Assembly: GCF_004337985.1 (NCBI RefSeq)
Contig: NW_021940920.1
Coordinates: 666,549-730,548, forward strand
Length of the DNA: 64,000 nt
Direction of reading: 5' to 3'
Source of the DNA: Pyricularia pennisetigena
Lineage: Eukaryota > Ascomycota > Sordariomycetes > Magnaporthales > Pyriculariaceae
Position numbers and translations under genes: made by a program. The notes under the pieces are model-generated. The model saw only the letters and a program-made list of their open reading frames with translations. It had not been told where the DNA came from and made no database searches. Position 1 is the stretch's first letter, and every line of letters begins with the position of its first letter. Shown here piece by piece: positions 11,233-23,110 of the stretch.

Positions 11233-14200
11233 CTGTGGTGGCACGTAACGGTCAGTAAATGCCGCTGCTAACAAAGCCGAATTTGGTCGAATCAAATCGT
11301 CTGATAGAAATAAAAGAAGAGCTAGTACAAAGTGCGAGCTCTGGCTAGACAGTCCTGGGCTGAGGGCTGAAACCATATCGAGCATATGTTGCTGGTTGTG
11401 GTTATGACATTTGAAAGTGGGAAACGCGCGGTGACTGGAAACTGTACAACGGATCCAAGGTAACGAATTGACTTACGGGATGGAATCCAGTTTGGGTGAC
11501 GGGCAGGAGGAACCTGAGCCAGAAGGCCGCAGTTCCAGGCAACAATCAATATGTATACCTCAAATAGAATGGTGGTACCCTTATATAAACGGCCACAAGT
11601 GTGCTGAGGATTCAAGTTGGCGTTTTCGGTTGATCGACGCAGGAGGGGAAGGTTCGTCGAGTCTGCTGGGACGATGAGGTAGACCAGGTCGGTACAGGGG
11701 ATTAGTACTGAGGATGAAATCCAGACTGCGGGGAGCAGGTCGTTTAATGCTCCACCTGATCGGTGCCTTTGACTTTCCCAGTAGCTCCCGTCTTGACTGC
11801 TGTGAGCTTCAACGTCAAAGACCGTGCGGTGTTGGTGCTTAGATGCGTGGCCACGGAGGTCCCGACAGCTCATCAAAAATGGCGAATACCCCCTAGGTAG
11901 AGTAGGCAAGGTGCGGATAGAGGACCCAGTGATCGGGATTAGAGTTTAACATGTATGTCTTATCTCGAAGGGTTTTGTCATGGTCGTCTAGTCAATTATT
12001 TGTATGTTCGTCGGTGGGGATCGATTCTGGGCACTCTGTGGCGGAGGGGAAATGAATCTTCTTGAAGTCGCGGTATCGACTGAATTGATTCCCAGAAGTC
12101 GTGAACCATCAGATGCCGGTGACCAGTTTATTCAATGTTGGGAATTCGGCGGAAGACGGCAAAGTCCAGTCCGATGCAACCAGCTAAGAGACACTGACTT
12201 GCGCGAGTTGCAGGCGAAGGGCTAGCTGGGCCCAATAAGCCTGGGCAGCGCGTGCCAATTGAGGCTTAGCGGAAAAGAGGGGGCGACAGGCGAAGGAGGA
12301 AGTGGAGGTGATGGATGGATGACATGGGTCACGTCTGCCCGCTGGCCTTGCCGATTGGTTGCGCAAGGGTCATCCTTTGGCATTCCACTTGGATTTCAAA
12401 GTTGGCAGGTTGCCCTGGCTGGAGGGATTAGCTGATTCTCTACAGCATCTTGTGACAGATTAAGCAAAAATACAGTACAAAGTCCAACTGTTCGTGACCT
12501 AGCTATCTAATCCACTTGACACAAAGTGAGCGAAACAAACAGTATGTTTGGCAGAAAACATGGCATCAATGGCATCATTGAGGGTCTCGTCATATCTAGC
12601 AGAATTTGTGCTTCTTGTTCATATGGGGGCGAATAAAGACTTTCATAAGCAAGGGTATGTGTGAGGGGACACGCCGCCAAGGACCGCCACCTTCAGCTAA
12701 GGTAAACTGCCTTACACGTGACGTTCAATCACTGATTTTAATTTTCGGCCATTACTTTTTTTTTTTTTTTTTTGTTTCGGTCGATGCCATCGGTACAATG
12801 CCTATCCGTTGTGATGCTCAACTTTCGTGAGTAATGTTGGAAGCTTGTATTCGTGCATGCCTTTTATGCCTTGTTGGCAATGTTAAATCCTCTTTGTTCC
12901 ATAACCTTGGCTGCCTCTCACATTGGAGTTTAGGCGATTCTCGTCTAAAGGCAATGCTGACGAGTTTGAACCCGCCCGTCTGGGGACCCCTAGTCTTGAG
13001 CCCCAGGAGCAGTTCCCTCTTGGACGTCATCGGCCGTCAACTGCAACAATTTGCAAGCCACCACCGTCGCACTCGTTTCTCTTAACGCGTGCTTCGTTTG
13101 TTTTAATGGCAATTTTCTTTTTTTTTTAACACCCAGGTACCCTGGAGATTGGCCATTGTAATCTGGCATCAGACTAATTTGGCAGGCTGTCACCTCTACT
13201 CTTCAGGGTAGCATCTTTACTCAGCCACCACCACAACACGAGACCTGGTTCGTGCCGGTTCGATTACCGTTTAACCTCGGTCGGAATCAAAAAAGAAATG
13301 GTCGAAAAGTCAATGCCAGACACGTCCACATCAACTTGGTCTAACCCGTCTGATCTCACAAGATTTCGCTTGATCTGCCTACCTGAATCAGGGAAGATCT
13401 GCGTCGGCAAACACCCAAGAAACTCGGGGAGGTTCCTTTCATCTGCAAGGAGCCGCCCTGAAATCCTCGCAGACATAGGCACCGTTTTCGTCCGGTCTCG
13501 GAGAGGTCGTCGCGTCGCAAAGAAAAGCAATTTCTATCTTCTTCAGCCATTGCCTGTATCGGGGATCTGATCACAGCCTTGTGGATTAGTTTTCTCTTTA
13601 GGAAGCCGAAAAGCAATTGTAAGTTCAATCTATATACGGCGTAATGTCCCATTTGCCGGTAAGTAAGATGTTACTTCGGAGTAAACTTGAACGTCCTCCT
13701 GTTTCGTGAATTCGTCTCCCAAATTAGAATACTTCGCTCCGTATCGATTGTATCCCCTAGTCGGCATGACCATGCCCTAACAGCCGGGGTTTTTTTACTG
13801 ATCTGCCTCGCTTTCTGTTTTCAATCCCTTGCAATATGGGCAATCAGATCCATGCTTGCTGTTCCGACCTGCCCGCCAAGCCTGCATTACGGTAGTGTCC
13901 CGTCTCCTGTTTTCTTTTCACGCTGGGACGGTTGAAGTGTTAAAACTTGCAAGCTTTTGCCACCCTCCACTTCGACCAAAAGAAGATAGCAGGGTTTTCT
14001 GTTGCGACGATCACATCAGTCCAAATCCCTCGTAGGCATTTACGATGCACTAACTCCTTTCTTTAAGAAGTAAAACTGGCTGATCAAAACTCGGTTGGCA
14101 CCAAGCATCGAAACCAACGAGCACAGTGAGCTGAGTTCATTGTCGGCAAATTCCATAAGGCTCTGAAACTATATCAGCAAGATGGACAGGAATGATGAAC

Positions 14201-15047
14201 CTCAGGGGTAGGGTTCTGCGTATTTACTAAGTGGATAGGTACTTAAACTCTCAAGCCTCGAGACCGCAAGCCCTGCATCGACTCATCTTGTGCCTGGGTC
14301 CAGAATTTTGGTCTCTTCGATTTCTGTTTCCACTATCGAAAATAAGGTGCACAAAGCTGAGCGAGCAGCTACGGCGTCATGAGACAATCATTGTGGCGCG
14401 AGGTTGGTTGCTGCCCAAGGATATGACTGTATATCATGTCTTGTCTCGCGGAGGCGCGAGCTATCTGTCTTAGACCTCTGCCCTCGGACTTCACTTGCTG
14501 TTGGGGGTCAATTAGTGATTCAAAGTAGCAGATAATGACCTCGGTGCGAGCAGTTGAGTCTCGCGGGGCGGAGTTACGAGATCATCTATCTGGTCCCGGT
14601 TGAAGAAACTCATTACTAAAGTTTTTAGTGTTCCCCAAGCGAGGGTGTAAATTGATTCCATCGAAAGTCAATTGCACTTTTCGATTCGGATGTTCCCTGT
14701 CGAACGTCTGTATTCCAGCCTCGAGGAAAATTAACAGCCAATGAGCAAGCCATCGCAGATCAGCTATGATTAGTGCCAGTCAATCACGTGAGATTAGATA
14801 AGAAAGAACTTGAAGCTGGGGAAGAACTTTTACTGTAAAGAGCTGGCATGTCTTGGCAGCGGATTTCGCGTTCGCGTTTCGCCACTTTCATCGTGTTGGG
14901 AACATCTCCAAAGACTACCATAGCGTAGCCCACTCGCAAGTAGGACAAGATGCCACCCCATATTCGAGAGGCTTAGTGAGTGAGCTGCTGCGATTGCTCG
15001 TAGGATAGCGCCTGCTGTCGCATGACAGCCATTCGACGTCAGCAGTC
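11233..15047. other. 3.8-kb divergent intergenic region between SEC2 and RAD30
   Basis: Holds the unlocated first exon and promoter of SEC2 at the left end and the RAD30 promoter at the right end. Poly-T at 12758-12773 and 13120-13128. No further gene, RNA gene or element could be supported. Confidence 0.5.
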
Positions 15048-17300
15048 ATGTCGTCGTCCCCATTGCTCGAGCCGAAACGCTTCTTCCGCGATACCTCCCC
15101 GGCAGACGCGGCGGAGCGCACTCAGTCCCGGTTCACTTATCGGCAACTTTCACAGCTCGCCGCCTATTCGACATCATGTCCCCTTCGTGTGATTTCACAC
15201 ATCGATCTGGATGCGTTTTACGCCCAATGCGAAATGGTGCGTCTGGGTGTTACCGAGGACAAGCCTCTTGCTGTGCAGCAGTGGTATGTTGGTTTGACTC
15301 TTGACGCAGCAGCCCCTTGATATTGGACTCTCATCGAGGTCTTGGCGTTAACCTTTGACGCAACAAGGCAAGGGCTGATTGCCGTCAACTATCCTGCTAG
15401 AAAGTTTGGCATATCACGACATTGTACTATTGATGATGCACTTAAGCTATGTCCTGAATTACAAGTTCAACGTAAGAAAACATATTGTCCCGCCGTGAAA
15501 TTCTTGCTTCTTTTGGTTTCTCGGCCCCTTCTGGGCTCTGAATCACACATGAGCTGTTTGGTTCCATACATCCGCGAAATTCCGGAGCTTGTACAAGTTT
15601 GCTAGCAATTCAGACTGACACAACGCAATACGTCAGACGTCGCAACCTGGAGAGAGGGCGATGATACTTGGGCGTATCGTGACGATGCAGCCGCAAATAT
15701 TGCCACAGACAAGGTCTCTTTGGACCCATATAGACTGCAGTCACGAAAGATTTTGGCGCTGATAAAAGAGTGCCTTCCGCCTCACCAGTGCAAAGTGGAA
15801 AAGGCAAGCATCGATGAAGTGTTTGTTGATCTCTCGGCCAACGTACACTCGAAGCTTATTGAAAGATTTCCCGAGCTAGCTTCTCCGCCTCCAGGAGCTG
15901 ACGCACATGCACGTCTGCCTCTGCCACCAGTCAGTGCCCTGGACTGGCAGGCAGATGCACTGATCGAGCTCGACGAGGACGAGACTGAGACTGATGATCC
16001 GGACTGGGACGACGTTGCCCTGCTCATTGCCTCAGAAATTACGCGCGACATCAGGCAGACGATATTCAACAGGCTAAAATACACTTGTTCCGCAGGCGTC
16101 GCGGCCAACAAGCTGCTCAGCAAGCTTGGATCTGCCCATAAGAAGCCCAATCAGCAGACAGTGATTCGTGCCCGAGCGGTACGCAAGTTCCTCTCGGACA
16201 TCAAGTTCACCAAGATTCGCAACCTCGGCGGTAAGCTGGGTGACCAGGTCGTTGCAGCATTTGGCACCGAGTCTGTGTCTGAGTTGCTCGGGGTGCCCTT
16301 GGATCAACTGAAGCAGCGACTGGGTGACGACTCAACAGCGCTATGGGTATACAACACGATCCGCGGGATCGATAACAGCGAGGTCAACTCGAGAACACAA
16401 ATAAAATCCATGCTTTCGGCCAAGTCTTTCAGGCCCAGCATCCACTCGATAGACCAGGCAAACAAATGGCTCCGTATTTTCTCGGCAGACATATTTTCTC
16501 GCCTAGTCGAGGAAGGCGTCCTCGAGAACAAAAGACGCCCAAAGACTATGAACCTACATCATCGACACAAAGGCCAATCCAAGGCACGATCGTGTCCGAT
16601 ACCCCAAGGGGTGAGAGTGCTCGACGACGGGGTGCTGTATGAGCTTGCCCAGAACCTCCTGAGGCAGATTGTGATGGAGGGCAAGGTCTGGCCCTGTGAC
16701 AATCTTAGCCTGAACGTCAGTGGGTTTGAAGATGGCATAACTGGAAACATGGGCATTGGAGGGTTTCTGGTCAAGGGTGAGGAAGCACAGGGTCTTCGGT
16801 CCGTCAGCAGCCGGGATAGTCCAGCTGGGCATCAACAAACGCAGCATCAGCAGCATCACGACAGTAAACGACGCAAGACAAACGGTAGTGGGTTGCATCG
16901 CTTCTTTGGCAAGGCAAGTCAGCAGCGCAAGTCCTCGTCGGGGCCGGGCGAGGATGACGAGTACACGGCGAAAGCGGAAGGTAACAAGCGCCGGCCCCAA
17001 GAGGAGTTGCATCCGACAGATGCACAGGCTGAAGGCTCGATGCAAGACTGTATCGGATCTCCTTGTCCGCGTTGCAACGACGTCTTCTTTGATACGCCAG
17101 AGGAGCTGCAGGACCACCTCGACTGGCACCTCGCCAAAGACCTCCAAGACGAAGAGGAACGTGGAGCGTCTGCATTCGCTGCGCGGAGGCAGCCCACTTC
17201 GGCGGCACCGCCTGCGAAACCGCGGGGAAGGGGACGACCGCCCAAGGGGGCGGCGAAGCCAAAGACTGACCCTGGGCAAAGGCGGTTGAGGTTCGACTGA
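15048..17300 (+). CDS. RAD30: DNA polymerase eta (Y-family, translesion)
   Basis: Y-family polymerase that inserts opposite UV photoproducts in the nucleus. Exons 15048-15283, 15368-15471 and 15637-17300 join in frame (acceptors ending ACAAG and CGTCAG) to 667 residues. Catalytic acidic residues are present: Asp53 in SHIDLDAFYAQCE and Asp173-Glu174 in KASIDEVFVDLS. The palm/fingers segment NYPARKFGISR, the thumb LKYTCSAGVAANKLLSKLGS and the little-finger region follow in order. A C2H2-type ubiquitin-binding zinc finger (UBZ) is complete near the C-terminus: Cys590, Cys593, His607, His611. After it comes an AT-hook-like RGRGRPP (about 644-650). The extreme C-terminus, QRRLRFD, resembles a PCNA-interaction box only weakly because it lacks the paired aromatics. 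The start is the only ATG that keeps the long N-terminal extension typical of fungal homologues. Confidence 0.95.
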
Positions 17301-20109
17301 GACGTCGTGCATCATGAAGCGGCACGTGAATTGAGGAAGTAGCATCAGTAAGCCGGCATCATCACAAACTCCGATCCCGCTAAGGAGAAGGGGGAGCACT
17401 GGACAGTCACGACTATTCAGGTTACATTTGCATTGTTATCAAGGGAACATTCGCTGCATACTTCTTCCCAGGGGTCCAGCTGAAGCTTGGTGTCTACGGA
17501 GTACCGTGTAGCATTCCTTCACCGCTTCTGACGGTCGGTAGCAGATCAAGGGTTGTATTGGCCGTATTCTACAGCCGTTTGCCCGAACAGCATGCGGCCA
17601 GAGTTTAAAGCACCATGGAAATGATATATCAGAGGCAGAGGAGAGAACTGCTTTCATGTCGACCTTCGATTACGTCGGGCGAGCCTCTGAGACAGACTTC
17701 AACCAATCTATTATCTAACCAATTTATTACCTTGGCATGCAGAAGTGGCAAATCTGAGCCCTTCATCCCAATTATGAAATCTCGAATAGATTAAAATAGG
17801 GCTACGTAAATGATGTCAATCATAAGACAAAGTGTTAGTTGTATACCAATTGGCAGTAAGGCGGCATGCAGGTTAGTAGGATGATTTACTCAGTAACACG
17901 GCCGTTTCCCAATGGACTTTAGACGACTTTTGATGGCCAAAACCTGCATGCAAGGTTCATTTTCGAAATCGCTAGGGCTTTCTTGGCGTAAAATGCTGAA
18001 AGTTGCATCAGAGGTTGGAATATTCCATCCCGAAGTTGGTTGGTACGGAAGAGATTTGTATGTATACGTCAGGGTACCTGGGTGAGCCGGCGTGCAAGTG
18101 TGGCCTCCATTGCTGCGTTGCTGCCCAACCTAACAGGAGTTGCCCGGCTGTTCCCCCACGAAGGAGGAAAAAAAAAAAAAAACATGGACCTGGGTAAGTA
18201 AGGTACGTACTTTGGCCCACCAAGCGCGTGCATACATTCTCTCTTTTACACACAGGCACGCATACACGCGCGGACACACATACACACACGCATTTATGAT
18301 GCCCACTCGAAATCCAATACAGAATTTGATCAGGATGCGTGCTGATTTGATCATGTTGGGTCGTCGAAGCTGGGGAAACAAAATACAGTCTTGGCAGCCT
18401 GTCGCAGGAGCCTGGATGGAGAGCTGCAAGTGTGCCTGCAAGCCCATCCTTATGCCAGGGATCCAGATTGAGGCGGGTCACTCCCAGATTCCCGGCCAAG
18501 CATTCGTCGTCGAGTGGGAAGGGCATCAGGCAGGTCAAGGCAAGTGAGAAGTCGACACGTCGCCTACCAAAGCTCTACACTCCATCCATGTGCATAGCAA
18601 GCGGCAGCTGGGCCTGCAGAATGGCGGCCTTTGCTTTTTTTTTTTTTTTTTTTTTATTATAGGAATTTTTGCAGATAGACCAAACACAGCACGGGGGTAT
18701 CCCGACAAATTATCGCAAATGACGAGGGCTGCTGCACACAATTATTCCCCAGAAGTGCGGTAAAATGGCTGATGTATGTGCTTGTTAGTGTAGATAGGCG
18801 TTTTATAGCCGTTTTCCCTAACAGGGAAAAAAGACTGGTGCTCGGTTTGTGCCCAATCTGTTCACCGACAGATGATGTCTCCACCAATACTAATTTGCGA
18901 CGCCACAGAAATTGGATTTTGCTAGCAAGTTCTCCGGTATCTAATTGTAGACCGAAGAACCTTTTTTGGGCAGCTATAATCAGAGCCCAATGATCATACA
19001 GTTGGGTTGGTGACCTAGTTTCCACGTCTTTGGTAGGTAATGATCAAACCCTACCAGCCTCAAATTTGGCAGTCGCAAAAAAATTGGCTGGGGAACCTCG
19101 ACTTGAGGATGATGACACGGGACACTTGTTTACTGCCGCGAGAATTCTGCCCATCCTCTGACCACTACTGGGAGTGAAAGCCTGCCACCTAGTCCAAAAT
19201 CATCCGTGACCAACCATTTTGCACCACGAACACAACCTGCGCGAAGCTGGCCATGGACTGGTGGCTGGCTGCTCGTTTATCAATCAGACCATAGTCTGGT
19301 TTGTTGTTTTTGGCATCAAAGTGTGCTGTGTCAGTTTCTTCCGTTGTTCTAGAGCAGTGACCGAACCAGAACCGTTTGGGCCATTTTAATGCTTTATAAT
19401 GCGCTAAAAATCCCAAGGGCCGTTGCGTCACAGACGCCGCCTGTAACTGCCAAACAGTTGCCCATTGTTTCTGGTGGCAATGGCTGAAATTTGGAACGTC
19501 CGAGACAGAAAGTTGTTGTCGTCAGTTAGGCTGCAAGTCGTATCGCCTCCTGAGCCTTGCTTACGGAGTTCCAGCCCAAATCCATATAGCAGGATAAGAG
19601 GGCGGACGGTTGGATGAGGAGCAAAAAGTGTGGACCAGGGAGCAGGAAACTGGGCGGGCTTTCATGTCAATCTGTGCACGCGTGATTCTTCGTTTTTGCC
19701 CGTCTGGCCAGTAGCGGAGGAAGTTTAGCTTCCTGGTCCTTGGACCCACCCAGACCTCAGCCCAGCCCAACCAACTGACGAGCACAACCGCCGCCTGGGC
19801 AAAGGCGAGATTCACGTTGTTCATTTGGTCCCTTGGTTCCCCCCCCCACTCCTCCACCTCTCCTCTTTCGAAGGACTTTCTTCCTTCCCACTCTTCTCGA
19901 CCTACGGCTCGATTTCCGCGCACTGCGATTCCTAATCCCTTACAACCATCTCATTTACCTGTCTGCTCATCCAGGAAGTATTTGTGCATACTGGCGGGCT
20001 GGATCTGATTTTGTGTCTCTTCGCGTTGGCGTTTTTGCCTTGCATCTGTTTCCTCATTTTACCGTCATAATACCCCTCTTCAACGGCAGCGTGCTTTCTA
20101 TCCTAGAAT
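17301..20109. other. 2.8-kb intergenic region
   Basis: RAD30 3' region and the RfeG promoter and leader. It contains poly-A/T tracts (18170-18182, 18637-18655) and a CA-rich patch (about 18250-18295). The 300 nt before the RfeG start are C/T-rich. No gene was recognised; long frames here are made of low-complexity sequence. Confidence 0.55.
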
Positions 20110-21520
20110 ATGGCTCACAACAACAGACAGCGGTCGTCGGTCGCCGCCAGCGTCCCGCCACAAGCTCCGCCACCAAGCACGAGGAACAACGAATACTTTC
20201 TACCAAGGGACGGTATCGATCGCGAAGTCATTACGGCCGACATATGTCGCTACCTCGGCAATGACGCTCTTGTGCGCCCAGGCCATCTCGAGGTACGCAC
20301 CCGCAACTGCCGTCGAGTTTTATATGCGCGACAATCCGCATGTGCCAGTTAACTGACGCCGTGCAATATACAGAGGGACGGCCGCGTCGTTCAGGGCTAC
20401 TACATTACCGCTTATAGGAATCTCACTAGCGTGCGTTGTCCCGGATATGCGTTGTGTTTGTTGCTGCAGAGTCGATGCAAAATTTCCCTCGACTCACCTG
20501 CAGACCGACCCGTTGAATCGTTTCATTAACAAAACGCACTTGGCATTACAGGCGATGATTGAGTCTCTTAAGGAGGACTCTCAAAAGTGGGTGGAGGAGA
20601 AGCGTAGGGCTCAAGGAGCTCAAGGAGGTACAAAATACCCAGGCGGATCTGCAAACTGCTCGGGACGAAAATCTAACAGCCCAACAGCCCAGATGCGATA
20701 CATGGATTCATCACTTCGCAACCCAAATGCTGTATCACAACACATGACAGGTGTCGCGCGTGACTATCCAGATTCACAGGCCGCTTACAGCGAATCGTAT
20801 GGTGCCGGAGGACAAGGCGGCTTCGGGCAGTATCCGTCCAGGGACCAGGGCTATGCTGCGCCGCCTCCCGGATCTTTCCCACCACGGGAACCGGTCTATG
20901 CTGACCGTCAGGACCCTTATGGAGCTCAGGCCAGAGCAACCCCCCAACAATATGTCTCCGCAGGTTATGGACAACAGGCCGATGGACCATACCATGCCAC
21001 CGGCATGAACAGGCAATACGCAGCACCCCCAGCTCCCCAACAGGCTTACGGTGACCCAATGCAGATTACACCTTCATACCCCCCAACATCACAAGGAGGT
21101 GCATACTCCCCTCAGGCTCATCAGCAGCCATACTATGCCGGATCCGCGCCGCCACCAGGAGGACCCAGATATGATCCACAGGGAGGTGCAGCTACATCGG
21201 CACAGCCGATAGACGTCTTTTATGGCCGTGGTGCGTATCCAGCGACAACCTCCTCGGCGAACACAGCATCTGATTTTGTAGCGTCTCCGGCAGGCTCGAC
21301 AGGACACAGCGCCAGTGGCCTAGAACAACAGTATGAACCAGACCCCACCCGCTCCCGCGCCTCCACCACCCCCTCAGCATCTAGTGCACGTACTCAAATG
21401 TCAAGCAGTGGAAGCGCACCCCCAAGCCGCCGGGAACAACATCCTAGGGACCATGCCCGGGACCATACTCGTGATCGGGAACGTGACCGTCATTACAGCA
21501 CCACCAATGGTCGACGATAA
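20110..21520 (+). CDS. rfeG: RfeG-like protein
   Basis: Homologue of the Aspergillus protein named transcription factor RfeG; its biochemical role is not well defined. Exons 20110-20292, 20374-20430 and 20552-21520 give 402 residues. The conserved N-terminal block is seen only after splicing: RNNEYFLPRDGIDREVITAD, ICRYLGNDALVRPG, then RVVQGYYITAYRNL and MIESLKEDSQKW. The rest is a disordered Gln/Pro/Tyr/Gly-rich region ending in an Arg/Asp/His-rich tail (about 380-402). The large third exon holds a GT-AG segment of exactly 60 nt (20627-20686, with a CTAAC just before its end) that could be removed without changing frame, so a shorter isoform is possible. The start ATG follows an in-frame upstream stop and begins MAHNNR, as I recall for the family. 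Confidence 0.85.
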
Positions 21521-22353
21521 GTCTGCGTAAGCAGATCTGACGCTGGTGTATACCAGTTGACCCCCCGCAAGCTTGTTTCCTCTGTGGACTTTAATTTCTT
21601 TGGTGTGAGTTGAAGACTTTGCATTTCCAGCAGGCTGGTTCCCCGGCCCCTCAGGATACCCTGTTGTTTATTGCTTCCTCCACCCGGATCAGCCCGTCCA
21701 TTGCCTGGGCCCTCGGACCAAGCTTTCCAACCTAAGGATTTCCATGAATGGATCAATACCTGGTACAAAACAAAAAACAACAACAAGCATAGCCTCTTGG
21801 AGTCCACGGAGTTTGCATTTTCTATTTCCCATAAGGATTCCGTCCTGGATCGGCCTCTCAGCGTTTGACAGAAGGCACTCTTTTCCGTGGATAAGACACA
21901 GTTCATCAGTGGAACTGTGCTCATTCGTCATCTCGCCTTCCTTCTTTTCGGATCCTGGCCACAAAAGGACATTTTATTAGACTATCCCTGCCCGTGGGGA
22001 TGTCTAAAACGAATACACGTATATCTGGATATGGCGCTATGGACATAATGACGGTCATCTTGGGACTTCCCAGGCGCCCAGAATAATGGGCTCTTTTTTT
22101 TTTTTTTTTTCTATCTCTTTTGTGTACGCTTCCTGGAATTGCCGAAGAACGGACTGTTTTTACCATAATTGTGGCCTCCCACAACGACTGGACCAGGAGT
22201 TAGGAAGAATGGCGTCCGGGTTACCATGTTCCGCCGGGCGGCAGCTGTGTGTTTTTTTATCATGTTCCTTGCTGTCCGGATCTTGGCCAGAACCGACAGC
22301 GCGTGACTTGTCATCCATCGTCCTGATCTCTGCTTCCACTACCGTGTTTGGCC
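21521..22353. other. RfeG downstream region
   Basis: 3' region of the RfeG-like gene, with a poly-T tract at 22095-22110. A hydrophobic stretch of open frame near 22225-22310 (VCFFIMFLAVRILA in one frame) may belong to the broken gene that follows, but no join could be shown. Confidence 0.4.
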
Positions 22354-23110
22354 ATGGAGCACAAGCATCTGATGGAGATCTGGTTCTTCCTTGGTGTCGC
22401 CTTGGAAATCCTGGTAACGGCCGAGATCTGGAACAGCAAGGTGAGTTGGACTCCGATCTTGTACATAACAATGACCCATATGCAAAGGAACCCTCTATTT
22501 ATGAGAACTCACCACCTGGAAATTTTCCGAGGACATAAAACAACGTTTACATATTCCCTTCCTTTCTGTACTGACTACGCAGATAGCAAGCACCCTGGCA
22601 ACAATTTGGCAACCCTAATGCGCGGACTTCTCCCACTGGATCCTGACACCTTTGGGACATATCTTTCTGGGCTTTCTTTGCGTTTATGTGGAAGGCGCCT
22701 GTCTGCTCAGTCGCGGCTGTATGCGCACCATAGGATCCAGTTTCAGATCTAAGGCCAAAAAAATTTCGACCAGTTTCTCTGGGCTCTGGATGCTTCACAT
22801 GGATTTGCCAGCCTGGATCTCCCTCAAGACAAGGTTATTGATTGCGGGTTACAAAGCCCAGAAGGTACATCGAAATGGTAAGGACGGACTGCGATCCTCT
22901 TGGAAGTCATCTCAAAATAAACGGAGCACATTACATCTTTCCGGAGCTTGAACGCTTTAAGGCCGATGGATCTGGTCTTCATAAATGAATTATGCATACC
23001 AAACTTCCGTGTACTTGGCCCATCTGCCTGAGGAAATCATTGATATGCCTGGAATGGACGACTCAGATTTCACTGTTCTTTTTCGAATCGGAACAACCCA
23101 TGCAAATTTC
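22354..23110 (+). pseudogene. Broken gene for a hydrophobic, probably membrane, protein
   Basis: An exon from ATG 22354 to 22440 (MEHKHLMEIWFFLGVALEIL and nine more residues) ends at a consensus GTGAGT donor; an acceptor after CTGAC ends at 22582. Joined in phase, the frame reads IASTLATIWQP and then hits TAA at 22616-22618. It stays open beyond that for over 100 codons, including a strongly hydrophobic LGHIFLGFLCVYVEGACLL. Further on, in another frame, a coding-like piece from 22988 reads TSVYLAHLPEEIIDMPGMDD and continues to a stop near 23110. I read this as a membrane protein gene inactivated by a nonsense change and further frame damage. The family is not recognised. Confidence 0.35.

Noticed and set aside
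11322..11909. 195-codon minus-strand frame upstream of SEC2
   Set aside because: No domain and no splice path joining it in phase to the SEC2 exon with a sensible ATG; more likely promoter or leader.
16554..17399. 281-codon minus-strand open frame opposite RAD30
   Set aside because: Antisense to a confidently identified polymerase eta C-terminus; no motif of its own.
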